A stretch of 64,000 nucleotides of DNA from an uncultured Muribaculaceae bacterium (GTDB lineage: Bacteria; Bacteroidota; Bacteroidia; Bacteroidales; Muribaculaceae), in assembly GCA_934661195.1 (NCBI GenBank), contig CAKUJD010000004.1, positions 62,001-126,000 of the forward strand, read 5' to 3'. The translations under genes and the position numbers were made by a program. Each line of letters begins with the position of its first letter. Position 1 is the first letter of the stretch. Of the stretch, positions 25,978 to 35,158 are shown piece after piece. Below the pieces are notes generated by a model. The model was given only the letters and a program-made list of their open reading frames with translations, did no database searches and was not told the DNA's origin.

Positions 25978-26952
25978 ATGATCAAACTCGAAGACATACA
26001 ACACTCCATAGGTCCCGACTTGGCCACGCTCAACGCCATTATCGACAAAACGCTGCACAGCTCCAGCCCGCTCATGAATCAGATTGTGAGCAACTATCTG
26101 AAGGTGAAGGGTAAACAGTTGCGCCCCATACTGGTGCTGCTCAGCGGACGCCTGTTTGGCGGCGTCAACAGCAGCGTGCTGCACGCAGGCGCAGCCATCG
26201 AGATGCTGCACAACGCGTCGCTCATTCACGACGACGTGATTGACCGCAGCAAGGAGCGGCGCGGCATCGACACCATCAACAGCACTTGGGACAACCACAT
26301 TGCAGTGCTGGTGGGCGACTTCTTTGTGAGCGGTGCGCTGGCCTGCGCCACACACACCAGCAGCGTGGAAATCCTCAACACCATGGCGCGCCTCGGCGCC
26401 GACCTCGCCCTTGGAGAAATCGACCAGTTTGACAACGCGCGAAACCACAGCATCACCGAGGCGCACTACTTCGACATCATAAGCCACAAGACGGCATCGC
26501 TGTTCACAAGCTGCGTGGCGGTGGGAGGCCTGGCCGCAGGTGCCGCACAGGCCCAGATTGAGCCGCTAAAGCGCTATGCCCAACTGCTGGGCATGTGCTT
26601 CCAAATAAAAGACGACACATTTGACTACTACAACGACCCCGTGATAGGCAAACCCACCGGCAACGACCTGCGCGAGGGCAAAGTGACACTGCCGCTCATC
26701 TACGCCCTGTCGCAAACCGGCCTTCCAGAGCACGACGACATGCTGGCCCTGGCCCACAAAAGCGAACTCAGCGCTGCTGAAATCGACCGCCTCATCGAGT
26801 TTGCCAAGCAAAACGGCGGCATTGAGTATGCCTACAGCACCATGGAGCGCCTGCGCCTTGAGGCCGACGAGGTGCTCAACAGCTATGAGCCGTGCGAAAC
26901 CATCGACGCCTTCAAGCTGATATTCCGCTACATTATAGAGCGCAAAAAGTGA
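25978..26952 (+). CDS. Long-chain polyprenyl diphosphate synthase
   Basis: A 324-residue trans-prenyltransferase. The first Asp-rich motif is in [13 protein letters not shown] (about 82-94) and the second in [27 protein letters not shown] matches the conserved substrate-binding Lys/Arg segment. Enzymes of this group add isopentenyl units to make the octa- to decaprenyl chains of quinones; in Bacteroidales this would be the menaquinone side chain. Chain length cannot be read with certainty. rnhB starts 7 bp after the stop, so the two are co-transcribed. Confidence 0.93.
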   Translation: MIKLEDIQHSIGPDLATLNAIIDKTLHSSSPLMNQIVSNYLKVKGKQLRPILVLLSGRLFGGVNSSVLHAGAAIEMLHNASLIHDDVIDRSKERRGIDTINSTWDNHIAVLVGDFFVSGALACATHTSSVEILNTMARLGADLALGEIDQFDNARNHSITEAHYFDIISHKTASLFTSCVAVGGLAAGAAQAQIEPLKRYAQLLGMCFQIKDDTFDYYNDPVIGKPTGNDLREGKVTLPLIYALSQTGLPEHDDMLALAHKSELSAAEIDRLIEFAKQNGGIEYAYSTMERLRLEADEVLNSYEPCETIDAFKLIFRYIIERKK

Positions 26953-26959
26953 GGTGACC

Positions 26960-27556
26960 ATGCTACAGCAATTCCTTATTGACGGACGCATAGAGGCAGG
27001 CTGCGACGAGGCCGGCCGCGGATGCCTTGCCGGACCCGTGACCGCTGCCGCAGTGATTCTGCCGCCACACTTCAGCAACGACCTGATTAACGACAGCAAG
27101 CAGCTCACCGAGCACCAGCGCGACGCGCTGCGCCCCATCATTGAGCGCGAGGCCGTGGCTTGGGCCGTGGCAATGATCGATCCTGCCGAAATCGACCGCA
27201 TCAACATTCTCAACGCCTCCATTCTGGCTATGCACCGCGCCATAAGCCAGCTAAAGGTGCGCCCCGAGGCTCTGCTCATCGACGGCAACCGCTTCAAGCC
27301 ATACCCCGGCATTCCGCACACCACCATTGTGAAGGGCGACTCCAAAATGATGTGCATAGCCGCTGCTTCGATTTTGGCCAAGACCCACCGCGACGAGTAT
27401 ATGCGCCGCATTGCCAGCGAATATCCGCAATATGGCTGGGACAAAAACAAGGGATACCCGACGCGCGACCACCGCGCAGCCATTGCCGAATTCGGCACAT
27501 CGCCATACCACCGCATGTCGTTCAGGCTGCTCAAGCAGCCGTCGCTGTTCGACTGA
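26960..27556 (+). CDS. rnhB: Ribonuclease HII
   Basis: A 198-residue RNase HII that removes ribonucleotides from DNA. The catalytic acidic residues appear in [17 protein letters not shown], and the family signatures [29 protein letters not shown] and [14 protein letters not shown] are all present. A GTG lies two codons upstream at 26954, but the ATG at 26960 ([14 protein letters not shown]) is preferred. It follows the polyprenyl synthase gene by 7 bp. A long gene-poor stretch follows. Confidence 0.96.
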   Translation: MLQQFLIDGRIEAGCDEAGRGCLAGPVTAAAVILPPHFSNDLINDSKQLTEHQRDALRPIIEREAVAWAVAMIDPAEIDRINILNASILAMHRAISQLKVRPEALLIDGNRFKPYPGIPHTTIVKGDSKMMCIAAASILAKTHRDEYMRRIASEYPQYGWDKNKGYPTRDHRAAIAEFGTSPYHRMSFRLLKQPSLFD

Positions 27557-28182
27557 AAAACGCCATTTCTACACGCATACACAAAAAAACAGCGCGCACG
27601 CTTTTTCACAAAAACGCATCACGCTCTTACCATAACCAAAATTAATGGTATCTCTAAAATCGTTGTTTCTTAAATGCTTGCTTATTCCTTTAAAACTCAA
27701 CTTAAAGTTAAGCATATCCCTAATTCGATGGCAAAGTTAGCCACTCAGCCTCACACGGTTATAACAACGGTGTGAATTAGCGTCACAATACAGTAACAAT
27801 CGTCCCAGCAACTATACCATGAATCGCCGATTTTATTCAATACGGCATCATATTCTGCACATTTTAGCTATTTCGTGTAGACTGATAGACTGCACGTCTT
27901 GGCTGCTTTTTTTGAAAAACATTGCCTGTGTGCCGAAGGTACACTTTTTTCAATAGCACCCGACTTTCGAGCGCCAGCGAATTGTCGGGTGAAATGCGAA
28001 ATATATTGAACGGGTGCCGAAGGTACGCACCACATTTTGCGTAAATGAAGACACACCAGCCAATAAATTTGACGGATTCTGAACTGTGTTTACCTGAATT
28101 AATAGTGGCGGCGATAGTGGCCGAGAGCGTAAACATGTTTAGTAACATATAAATTTGTTAGCCAACCAATTAAAAGTTTTAT
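27557..28182. other. Gene-poor AT-rich region with a short direct repeat
   Basis: About 620 bases without a convincing gene. It holds an exact 13-bp direct repeat GTGCCGAAGGTAC at 27930-27942 and 28014-28026, 84 bp apart, in otherwise AT-rich DNA. A minus-strand TAACTTTGC box sits at 27731-27739 without a good -33 partner. A 94-codon open frame on the minus strand crosses the repeats but has no recognisable protein features. Confidence 0.5.
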
Positions 28183-28190
28183 TAACTTTG
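28183..28190 (+). promoter_or_regulatory. -7 element of the candidate small RNA
   Basis: TAACTTTG followed by C is a perfect match to TAnnTTTG. The nearest TTG is 25 bp upstream, longer than usual. Transcription would start near 28196. Confidence 0.5.
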
Positions 28191-28195
28191 CCACC

Positions 28196-28377
28196 GAAAT
28201 AGCGCTACAAGCTCTTTCAAAGTAGTGTGGCGGCAGGTTGATTACGCCTCACTATCACAAAATCATTTAGTCTAAATTTCCCTACGCTGCCTCATTGGCT
28301 GTGAGCATGTGAATGTGCAACAAGCGGGTGCGGCGGCACAGTGAGGGCTTTCCCCATCAGGAAAGCCCTCATTTTTT
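28196..28377 (+). ncRNA. Candidate independent small RNA, about 180 nt
   Basis: A consensus -7 box lies just upstream and a strong intrinsic terminator ends the stretch, yet no open frame fills it and the nearest upstream plus-strand gene ends 640 bp away. Internal pairings are visible: AGTGTGGCG pairs with CGCCTCACT around a 12-nt loop, and AAGCTCT near the 5' side can pair with AGGGCTT of the terminator stem. Length and the possible 5'-3' end pairing would fit a 6S-type RNA, but I cannot confirm the family. It could also be an unrelated regulatory RNA. Confidence 0.5.
28342..28377 (+). terminator. Intrinsic terminator of the candidate small RNA
   Basis: A perfect 11-bp stem (TGAGGGCTTTC at 28342-28352, GAAAGCCCTCA at 28361-28371), an 8-nt loop and six T residues on the plus strand. 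On the minus strand there is no T run, so it does not serve the gene at 28404. Confidence 0.88.
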
Positions 28378-28403
28378 ATATTGATCATTTTTGTACAGAA
28401 ATC

Positions 28404-29672
28404 TTAGTGAGTGGGGGTGAAGCGGATGCCCACGAGCAGGTTGAAGCAGGTGGGCGACGACTTGTAGAAGTTTTGCACGCTGGTGCCGTTGTCGATGTAG
28501 TGGCCCACGCCAGGCTCCACATACACTGCCATCGACGGCGTGGCGTTGAAGGCCAGTCCCAAGGCACCCTTCACCGACCATTGCAAGCCTCCTTCGCGCA
28601 CATCGGTGGCCACGTTGTGGCTTGGCGCAGCCGGATACACCGTCTTGCGGCGGCCGCTCACCAGTTTTTCGGCCATGGTCCCTGCCGTCACATACACGTC
28701 AACGCGGTGGCCGCTGTAAAGGTTGCAGTTGAGCTTCAGTGGCACGCCCAAGTAGTGCAGCCGCTGCTCGCAGCTCATGTATTCGTCGGCATAGTCGGCA
28801 CTTTGGTAGGTGTAGGCAAGTCCGGCCTCCACACTTAGCCAGCGGTTCATCTTGTAGCGGGCGGTGGCGCCGAAGCTCACTGGCTGCTTGTGGTGCATCT
28901 CCACATCGGCCACGCCTATCGACGGCGCCACGGCATTGGCGTCGCCATACAGGGCGTCTTGCAGCTGGCCGCTGGCCATTACGCCTCCTCCATCACCGTC
29001 GCCTAAACTGATTTTCGAAGGCGAATTGAAGGCATAAAGGCCTACGCTCCACCTGTTTTCGCTGTGCCGCGGTTTTGAGAGCGCTGGCTCGCTGGCCGCA
29101 TAGTATGCGCCGTTTGTGTGGGCGTTGCTGCTTTCGGCCTTCTTTTTAGCGGGTTGTGAAGCAGGTTGACTGCCAGCGGCCAAAACTGTGTCGGGCACCG
29201 CGGCTGCCTCAGACGGGACGGCTGCCGATGCCGCCAAAATTGGCTGCGATTGCGATTCGGCCTTTTTGTCAGCCGGCTGCTGCGGCACGGCTGGACGATG
29301 GGCATAGGTGGCTGCCGGCATAGCGGCTGTGCCAACGCCATTCGCCACCGGCTGAGCGGTGCCGGCTGAGGCCACCGGCTGCCTTGACACCGCCGACCGG
29401 ACTTGGCGGGCCACATCACTGGTGCCGTTGGAAAGCCACACCACAGCGGCAACTGCAGCAGCAGCCGCGGCGGCAACTGCCGTGCGCCTAAACCACACAA
29501 GCCGCGCCCTACGCTTTTGGGCGGCCTGCTGCGCAAGCACGGCTTTCTCGATGTCGGGCCACATGCCGGCGGCAAACCCGTCGAGCCTGTGCTCCTCAAG
29601 TCGCTTGCTTAAGTCTTTGGTCCAGTCATTGTCCATAATCCGCTTATTCTTCATTTCACATTGATTTTTCAA
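28404..29672 (-). CDS. Anti-sigma-like inner-membrane segment fused to an outer-membrane beta-barrel
   Basis: A 422-residue protein with no N-terminal signal peptide. Residues 1-58 are charged and helical (DNDWTKDLSKRLEEHRLDGFAAGMWPDIEKAV), like the cytoplasmic part of Bacteroidetes proteins paired with ECF sigmas. One transmembrane helix follows at about 62-81. A linker of about 120 residues rich in Ala, Pro, Gln and Lys leads to a C-terminal beta-barrel-like domain (from about 207: RWSVGLYAF, WLSVEAGLAYTY, LGVPLKLNCNLY, FNLLVGIRFTP). The start overlaps the sigma stop by 4 bp. The layout suggests one chain crossing both membranes or a periplasmic barrel-like sensor. Confidence 0.75.
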   Translation of the reverse strand: MKNQCEMKNKRIMDNDWTKDLSKRLEEHRLDGFAAGMWPDIEKAVLAQQAAQKRRARLVWFRRTAVAAAAAAAVAAVVWLSNGTSDVARQVRSAVSRQPVASAGTAQPVANGVGTAAMPAATYAHRPAVPQQPADKKAESQSQPILAASAAVPSEAAAVPDTVLAAGSQPASQPAKKKAESSNAHTNGAYYAASEPALSKPRHSENRWSVGLYAFNSPSKISLGDGDGGGVMASGQLQDALYGDANAVAPSIGVADVEMHHKQPVSFGATARYKMNRWLSVEAGLAYTYQSADYADEYMSCEQRLHYLGVPLKLNCNLYSGHRVDVYVTAGTMAEKLVSGRRKTVYPAAPSHNVATDVREGGLQWSVKGALGLAFNATPSMAVYVEPGVGHYIDNGTSVQNFYKSSPTCFNLLVGIRFTPTH

Positions 29673-30250
29673 CAGTCGTGCGTGTTCACGTAGTCTCTTA
29701 TTTTCCGCGCCAGCACAGCTTTTGCCCGATGCAGCTGCGAGGCCGACGTCTCCTTTTTTATGCCAAGCGTGGCCGCTATTTCGCTGTGGCTGCGGTGTTC
29801 AATCACGCTCATGTTAAACACCGTGCGGTAGCCATCGGGCAGTTGCCTTATGAAGCCGTGTATCACGTCGATAGGCACACGTCCGGCCTCCACATCACCT
29901 CCATCGTCGTCGGGCACATCAGGCACACGGCCTGGGGTTTCGATTTGGCTGAGGCGCATGCTATTTTTAAGGCTGTTGATAGCCTTATTGATGACGATGC
30001 GCGTCATCCACGCGCGCAGCGAACCCTCGCCCTTGTAAGTGAAGCCGCCGATGGATGTGAATATCGACACAAAGCTGTCTTGCAGCACATCTTTGGCCTC
30101 GTTGTCGTCGGCAATGTAGCGCGTGCACACCGAGGCAAGCGAAGGCATATAGCGGTCATACAGAAGCCTCATGGCCCCTGCGTTGCCTTGCGCTATGCTT
30201 TGCGCAAGTGCCTGCTCATCGTCGCATGATGTGTTGCGTGGCGCGCCCAT
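29669..30250 (-). CDS. ECF RNA polymerase sigma factor
   Basis: A 193-residue sigma-70 family protein. Region 2 is seen in AMRLLYDRYMPSLASVCTRYIADDNEAKDVLQDSFVSIFTSI, and region 4 in IRQLPDGYRTVFNMSVIEHRSHSEIAATLGIKKETSASQLHRAK. The linker carries an acidic stretch (PDVPDDDGGDVEAG). It is translationally coupled by a 4-bp overlap to the membrane protein downstream, its likely regulator. This is a different type from the sigma at 21346, having no STN receptor nearby. Confidence 0.93.
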   Translation of the reverse strand: MGAPRNTSCDDEQALAQSIAQGNAGAMRLLYDRYMPSLASVCTRYIADDNEAKDVLQDSFVSIFTSIGGFTYKGEGSLRAWMTRIVINKAINSLKNSMRLSQIETPGRVPDVPDDDGGDVEAGRVPIDVIHGFIRQLPDGYRTVFNMSVIEHRSHSEIAATLGIKKETSASQLHRAKAVLARKIRDYVNTHDC

Positions 30251-30341
30251 TTATTTTTCTATGCACATTGTAAACAACCAGCCGTGCGCAACATTGCACG
30301 CAGTGGCTTTAATTATTTTTCAGCGCTTTCGGCTTAGTGCG

Positions 30342-31163
30342 TCACAAGTTCACTGTCTCAATGTCGTCGGGCACCTCAACGCGGCCGGTGAAGTTGCGCT
30401 TGGCCTCGGCGGTATAGTTCTCGCGGCGTGTGGCCAGATGGGTGTCCTCGGTGTGGTAGAGCAGCAGGTTTTTCACCCCAAGTTCCTGAGCCAACCGGCC
30501 GGCGTCGAGCGCGGTGCTGTGGTGCTTCTCGTAGGGGCGGAACTGCTCGCGGTCCTTATACAGACAGAAGGCCTCGCACAGCAGCCAGTCGCAGCCGCGC
30601 GTCCACTGCTCGGCACGCTCATTATACGGTTCGTCGCCAAGGCAGGTCACACGGCGGCCGTCGGGCAGCAAGGCCGAAAAGCCGAACTGCTTGGTCTTGG
30701 TGGAGCCGATATCGAAAAAGGTAACATCCATGTCGTCGATTCTGAGGCTTTCGCCGTCGGTCACCTCGCGTATCACTATTGAGCCGTCGTCGAAGGCACG
30801 GCATATTTTGGCTGGAATCAGCAGGCGGCAAATGGTGCGCAGCGCATGAGCCACCTCGTTGTGGCAGTAGATGGTGAACGGCGGCTGATAGCGGCCGTGG
30901 TTGATCATTGGCGATATTTTGCGTATCATCCATATCACGCCCAGAATGTGGTCGGTGTGTGCGTGGGTCACTATCAGGTGGTGGATTTCATCAAACGCGA
31001 TGCCGGCGCGATGCAGCTGGCGGAAGATGCCGTTGCCGCCGCCGGCGTCCACCATCACGGCGCCTTGCGGCGACCGCAGCCAGAAGCAAGTGTTGTAGCA
31101 TCGCGTGCACATGGCGTTGCCAGTGCCGAGCATGGTTATGTGTGGTGTGGTGACAGGTGTCAT
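30342..31163 (-). CDS. Metallo-beta-lactamase-fold hydrolase (RNase Z-like)
   Basis: A 273-residue protein with MBL-fold metal motifs: THAHTDHILG (HxHxDH), a later His/Asp region (CLGDEPYNE) and YHTED near the C-terminus. The N-terminus MLGTGNAMCTRCYNTCFWL and the long insert between metal motifs resemble RNase Z-related MBL proteins of Bacteroidetes. It has no signal peptide and is probably cytoplasmic. Whether it acts on tRNA 3' ends or a small molecule cannot be told, since the RNase Z exosite is not obvious. It lies 49 bp downstream of a small membrane protein gene. Confidence 0.85.
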   Translation of the reverse strand: MTPVTTPHITMLGTGNAMCTRCYNTCFWLRSPQGAVMVDAGGGNGIFRQLHRAGIAFDEIHHLIVTHAHTDHILGVIWMIRKISPMINHGRYQPPFTIYCHNEVAHALRTICRLLIPAKICRAFDDGSIVIREVTDGESLRIDDMDVTFFDIGSTKTKQFGFSALLPDGRRVTCLGDEPYNERAEQWTRGCDWLLCEAFCLYKDREQFRPYEKHHSTALDAGRLAQELGVKNLLLYHTEDTHLATRRENYTAEAKRNFTGRVEVPDDIETVNL

Positions 31164-31212
31164 AGCTATATATTAAACAGTTACTTGCCGAAACCTTGCA
31201 GCACTGCGCGCG

Positions 31213-31497
31213 TCACGCCCTCAACGCCACTGCGGCCAGCATGGCCAGCATGGCATAGGACACCCAGCACAGTGCCAGCAGCACCCACGACACCTCGGGA
31301 CGCTCGCGCCTGGTGCGGTAGGCCACATAGCAGCTGAGCAGCACGTAGGCCGGCAGGCACAGCAGCAACAGGCGCATTGTGTCGTCGCCGTCGGCCACGG
31401 GCAGCACCGACAGCAGCCACGGCCAAAGCAGCAGCGGAACTATGGTGGCGCCCACCAGCAGGCGGTAGCGCACAGGAGGACGGCTGGAATTTTTCAT
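31213..31497 (-). CDS. Small membrane protein, 94 aa
   Basis: A 94-residue protein with three hydrophobic helices (LLVGATIVPLLLWPWLLSVL, LLLLCLPAYVLLSCYVAY, VLLALCWVSYAMLAMLAAVAL) separated by short charged loops (RTRRERPE). No family is recognised. The frame is open to 31554, but the ATG at 31497 (MKNSSRPPVRYR) is preferred since the extra residues look unlike coding sequence. A -7 box TATATTTGC lies at 31551-31559 on the minus strand. It likely shares a transcript with the MBL hydrolase. Confidence 0.7.
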   Translation of the reverse strand: MKNSSRPPVRYRLLVGATIVPLLLWPWLLSVLPVADGDDTMRLLLLCLPAYVLLSCYVAYRTRRERPEVSWVLLALCWVSYAMLAMLAAVALRA

Positions 31498-31703
31498 AAC
31501 GCTTGAAAGAAAAATGCAGTGATTGGTTCGCAAAAATAAAATACTACATTGCAAATATAGCGTTTTTTGGGGTTTGAAGTGGTCATTTTCACCCCAAACG
31601 TGGCCTTGAGGCTACAATTGTGCTTAAATTTAATCGCCTTATTACGCGGCATTGAGCTTTTTTGCGTATTTTAGCGCACATTCTAAAATTCACAAACGAC
31701 ACA

Positions 31704-33386
31704 ATGAAAGACAACGACAACAGCATACAGATTTTTTGCAAGAACACCAACGAGTATATCGACGTTGACGGCGGCGACACGCTGCAAGACGTATACGACA
31801 CCCTGAGCGGCCGGCTCAATTTCAAGCCCATCTGCGCCCGCGTTAACAACGTGACGCAAGACATGCACTTTGCCATCTACCGCCCTAAACTGGTGGAATA
31901 TCTCGGCGCCGACACAGCCACAGGCCGACGGGTGTACATACGCTCGCTGTGCATGATGCTCTACAAGGCCATCACCGACCTGTATCCGGGCAAGCGGCTG
32001 CTGATTGACCACAGCATAAGCAACGGCTACTACTGCATATTCAAGCACGAGGCAGGCCCTGTGAGCGCCGATGTGGTGAGAGCCATAAAGGAGCGCATGC
32101 GCCAGATAGCCGAGGCCGACATCAAGTGGGTGAGGCGCGAAAGGCTCACCGATGATGTGATGGAGATGTTCCGCAAGCAGTCGATGCCCGACAAGGTGCG
32201 CCTGCTTGAAAGCAAGCACGACATCTACACCACCTACTACAAGCTCGACAACGTGATCGACAGCTACTATGGCCCACTGGCACCGTCCACTGGGTTCATC
32301 AAAGTGTTCGACCTCGTGCCCTACAAAGACGGAATGCTGCTGCTGGGCCCCGACCGCGACGACATGAACAAGCCCGCCAAGCCTGTGAAGCAGGAGAAAA
32401 TGTTTCAGGCTTTCACCGACTATGTGAACTTCAACTGCGTGATTGGCGTGGCCGATGTGGGCGAGCTTAACCGCGCCATTGCCGACCACCGTGCCTCCGA
32501 CCTGATAAATGTGGCCGAAGCGCTGCACAACAAGATGTTTGCCAAAATAGCCGACGACATAGCCTCGCGTTACCGCCAGGGCGGCGCGCGCGTGGTGCTC
32601 ATAGCCGGCCCGTCGTCGTCGGGCAAGACCACATCGTCGAAGCGGCTGGCCATACAGCTCATCACCAACTACATAGTGCCCAAGGTGATTTCGCTCGACA
32701 ACTATTTCGTGGACCGCGCCCACACACCACGCGACGAGAACGGCGACTACGACTACGAGGCGCTGCACGCGCTCGACCTCGACCAGTTCAATGCCGACAT
32801 CACCGACCTGATTGCCGGCAAAGAGGTGAAGATGCCCACCTACAACTTCGAGACCGGGCAGCGCGAGTACCGCGGCAACACGCTTAAACTTGAGAAAAAC
32901 AACATACTGCTCATGGAGGGCATCCACGGCCTCAATCCCGAACTCACGGCCCACATACCCGATGATATGAAGTACCGACTGTTTGTGTCGGCCCTGACTA
33001 CGCTCAACATCGACGACCACAACTGGATACCCACCTCCGACAACCGTCTGCTGCGGCGCATAGTGCGCGACTACAAGTACCGCGCCGTGAGCGCGCGCGA
33101 CACCATAGCCCGCTGGGGCAGTGTGCGCCGCGGCGAGGAAAAGTGGATTTTCCCATATCAGGAAAATGCCGATGCCACATTCAACTCCTCGCTGCTGTTT
33201 GAGCTGGCGGTGATGAAGAGCTATGTTGAGCCCGTGCTGCGGCAAGTGCCCAACAACTGCCCCGAGTTTTCCGAAGCCCACCGCCTGCTGCAGTTCATGA
33301 GCTACTTCGAGCCGCTTGCCGAACGCGATGTGCCCAGCACCAGCCTGCTGCGCGAGTTTTTGGGCGGCAGCAGCTTCCACTACTAA
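31704..33386 (+). CDS. Nucleoside (uridine-type) kinase with N-terminal TGS-like domains
   Basis: A 560-residue protein. The N-terminal 60 residues form a TGS-like ubiquitin fold (IQIFCKNTNEYIDVDGGDTLQDVY), and the next region resembles the second additional domain of threonyl-tRNA synthetase (LIDHSISNGYYCIFKH). The C-terminal half is a uridine kinase/phosphoribulokinase domain with Walker A AGPSSSGKTTSSKRL and SLDNYFVDRAHTPRDENGDYDYE. This architecture is a known nucleoside kinase family common in Bacteroidetes and clostridia. The ATG at 31704 (MKDNDNSIQIF) is chosen over the upstream one at 31662. It converges on the beta-helix gene, with a shared terminator between. Confidence 0.93.
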   Translation: MKDNDNSIQIFCKNTNEYIDVDGGDTLQDVYDTLSGRLNFKPICARVNNVTQDMHFAIYRPKLVEYLGADTATGRRVYIRSLCMMLYKAITDLYPGKRLLIDHSISNGYYCIFKHEAGPVSADVVRAIKERMRQIAEADIKWVRRERLTDDVMEMFRKQSMPDKVRLLESKHDIYTTYYKLDNVIDSYYGPLAPSTGFIKVFDLVPYKDGMLLLGPDRDDMNKPAKPVKQEKMFQAFTDYVNFNCVIGVADVGELNRAIADHRASDLINVAEALHNKMFAKIADDIASRYRQGGARVVLIAGPSSSGKTTSSKRLAIQLITNYIVPKVISLDNYFVDRAHTPRDENGDYDYEALHALDLDQFNADITDLIAGKEVKMPTYNFETGQREYRGNTLKLEKNNILLMEGIHGLNPELTAHIPDDMKYRLFVSALTTLNIDDHNWIPTSDNRLLRRIVRDYKYRAVSARDTIARWGSVRRGEEKWIFPYQENADATFNSSLLFELAVMKSYVEPVLRQVPNNCPEFSEAHRLLQFMSYFEPLAERDVPSTSLLREFLGGSSFHY

Positions 33387-33414
33387 AAAAACGCTGGCTT
33401 GCGCAATAAAAAAC

Positions 33415-33450
33415 AATCCGCCCGGCTCCTTGATTGGAACCGGGCGGATT
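33415..33450. terminator. Bidirectional terminator between convergent genes
   Basis: An 11-bp stem (AATCCGCCCGG at 33415-33425, CCGGGCGGATT at 33440-33450) with a smaller TCC/GGA inner stem, flanked by A-rich sequence on the left and AGTTTTGTT on the right. It lies between the kinase and the convergent beta-helix gene. Confidence 0.8.
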
Positions 33451-33485
33451 AGTTTTGTTATGCTAAGAGTTGCGTACGTACCGCC

Positions 33486-34952
33486 TTACCTCTTGATAAA
33501 CTTGAGCGACTGTGTGGCTGTGCGGGCCACATACACGCCGGGAGCGAGACCCTCGACGCTGAGTGCGCTCACCTTGCCCTGCGAGGCTGTCACAAGGCTG
33601 CCTGCCATTGTGTAGACGGCCACCTGCTGAGCCTCGGGCAGCACCACTGCCTGAATGGCGGGGCTGTAGACTGCCTTTGCCTTCACATTCACGGCCTCAA
33701 CGCCAGTAGCGTTGCCTGCCGGCATGAATATAACCTGGCCAAGGCTGGCATTGTCGGCCTTGTGAAACACCACCTTCTCGATGCTTACGCTGTCCTGGGT
33801 GGCCACGTTCCACACGTTGCCCTGGGCATACACCGTCTCGGCCGTGTTGTTATAAAGGTCATACAGCACGCCGCCGTTGCCGTTGTTGCGGAACACGTTG
33901 CCGCCGGGGTTGTAGTCGGCTGCATCCTTGTCTTCCACCTTGCCAAAGTTCATGTTCTTGCTGGAGCCAATCAGAGTCACGCCCCACAGGTTGCCGTCGA
34001 TAACGTTGCCCTTGACATATGTAGCAGCTGCATTGCTATAGATGCTGATGCCGCTGCCGCCATTGTTGGCGTTGGTCTCATACTTGTTGTTGATCAGCTT
34101 GTTGTCCTCGATAGCCACATCCACCGAGCCAATCACCGTAACGCCATAGCGGTTGTCCTCCACATCGTTGTCCTTGATAAGCACCTTGCAGTTGTGCGCC
34201 AGGTTGAGCATGTTGCTCACGCCAATGCCGCCCACCTTGGTATACTGGCCGCCAATCACCTTGTTGCCGGTAATCTCCACGTCATACGTTGCATCCGAGC
34301 CGCCGCAAGTGAGGTTGATTTGGGGGCGGTTGCTGTTGCCAGTGTTGTTGTGATAAAAGTAGTTGTCCTTAACCACTATGCCAATCGGCACGTTGGCACC
34401 GTTGCCTAATGCACCGGTAGTGCTCTCGATGAAGCTGCAGTTCTTCACCACATTGCCCACCGACGAGCGGCTGAAGTTGAGGGCAGCCGCGCTCACCTGC
34501 TTGCCGTTGTAGTATCTGAATGTGCAGTTGTCGGCCTTGAGGTTGCCTTTGTCGCTGCCAAATGCCACGCCGCCATATTCAAAAGTCACGTTTTTCAGCA
34601 CCGCCGAGGCATTGTCGCCATAGATGCGGAAGCCCTTGGGCTGCGCACCGTCGGCCGAGCGGGTCACTGTAGCAGTGTCGCTCGGAGCCAGATCGGCATA
34701 GCCGTCAATGTTCACCTGCACGCCGTCGGCCAGTTTCACCACATCGCCGCTTTGCAGGCGCAGAGTGTCGCCCTCGGCAATGCTTATGCCCTCGTTCACC
34801 ACATAGGCGTTGCCCACCTTTTTCACACCGCTGGTGTCGATTTTGCTGAGCGACTCAAATGTGTACACTTTCTTTGAGCCATCGCTCACATAGCCTGCGG
34901 TGGCAGTGGCCACTGCAGTGGCCGCTAATAACAGAGTAAAAGTTTTCTTCAT
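33486..34952 (-). CDS. Secreted right-handed beta-helix protein with T9SS-like C-terminal domain
   Basis: A 488-residue exported protein. The signal peptide is MKKTFTLLLAATAVATATAG. The body (about 90-390) is a parallel beta-helix with repeated short strands and Asn ladders such as LKNVTFEYGGVAFG, VVKNCSFIES, VEITGNKVIGG, VLIKDNDVEDNRYGVTVIG and VAIEDNKLINN. The last 75 residues (from about VFHKADNASLG; VAVYTMAGSLVTAS, LSVEGLAPGVYVARTATQSLKFIKR) resemble type IX secretion sorting domains with the GVYV near-terminal motif. A carbohydrate-binding or lyase role is typical of such folds, but no catalytic residues stand out. A -7 box lies at 34983-34991. Confidence 0.85.
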   Translation of the reverse strand: MKKTFTLLLAATAVATATAGYVSDGSKKVYTFESLSKIDTSGVKKVGNAYVVNEGISIAEGDTLRLQSGDVVKLADGVQVNIDGYADLAPSDTATVTRSADGAQPKGFRIYGDNASAVLKNVTFEYGGVAFGSDKGNLKADNCTFRYYNGKQVSAAALNFSRSSVGNVVKNCSFIESTTGALGNGANVPIGIVVKDNYFYHNNTGNSNRPQINLTCGGSDATYDVEITGNKVIGGQYTKVGGIGVSNMLNLAHNCKVLIKDNDVEDNRYGVTVIGSVDVAIEDNKLINNKYETNANNGGSGISIYSNAAATYVKGNVIDGNLWGVTLIGSSKNMNFGKVEDKDAADYNPGGNVFRNNGNGGVLYDLYNNTAETVYAQGNVWNVATQDSVSIEKVVFHKADNASLGQVIFMPAGNATGVEAVNVKAKAVYSPAIQAVVLPEAQQVAVYTMAGSLVTASQGKVSALSVEGLAPGVYVARTATQSLKFIKR

Positions 34953-34982
34953 AACAGTAACATTTTGATTGATAATCGGGGC

Positions 34983-34991
34983 GCAAAATTA
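34983..34991 (-). promoter_or_regulatory. -7 element of the beta-helix gene
   Basis: TAATTTTGC on the minus strand, 31 bp upstream of the ATG at 34952. The -33 region has no TTG at the right distance. Confidence 0.5.
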
Positions 34992-35158
34992 ATAAATATT
35001 ATCAAAACAGTAAAGCATTGTAAGCAAAAAAATGTTTTTCGGCCTTTATCACCATTAGTTGTAGAGTCCAACAGCAAGTGCAAAATTAATCAAAGTGCAT
35101 GAAGAATCTCTTTTTTGGCGAATCAAAGTCGAGTTGTGGAACACCTCTATCAATTTTC

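Noticed and set aside
27864..28148. A 94-codon minus-strand frame in the gene-poor interval
   Set aside because: It is generated partly by the 13-bp repeats (YLRHPFNIF and YLRHTGNVF), has no promoter or recognisable fold and lies in AT-rich non-coding DNA.
31683..33416. A 577-codon minus-strand frame opposite the nucleoside kinase
   Set aside because: GC-rich antisense artefact; the plus-strand frame has clear kinase motifs.
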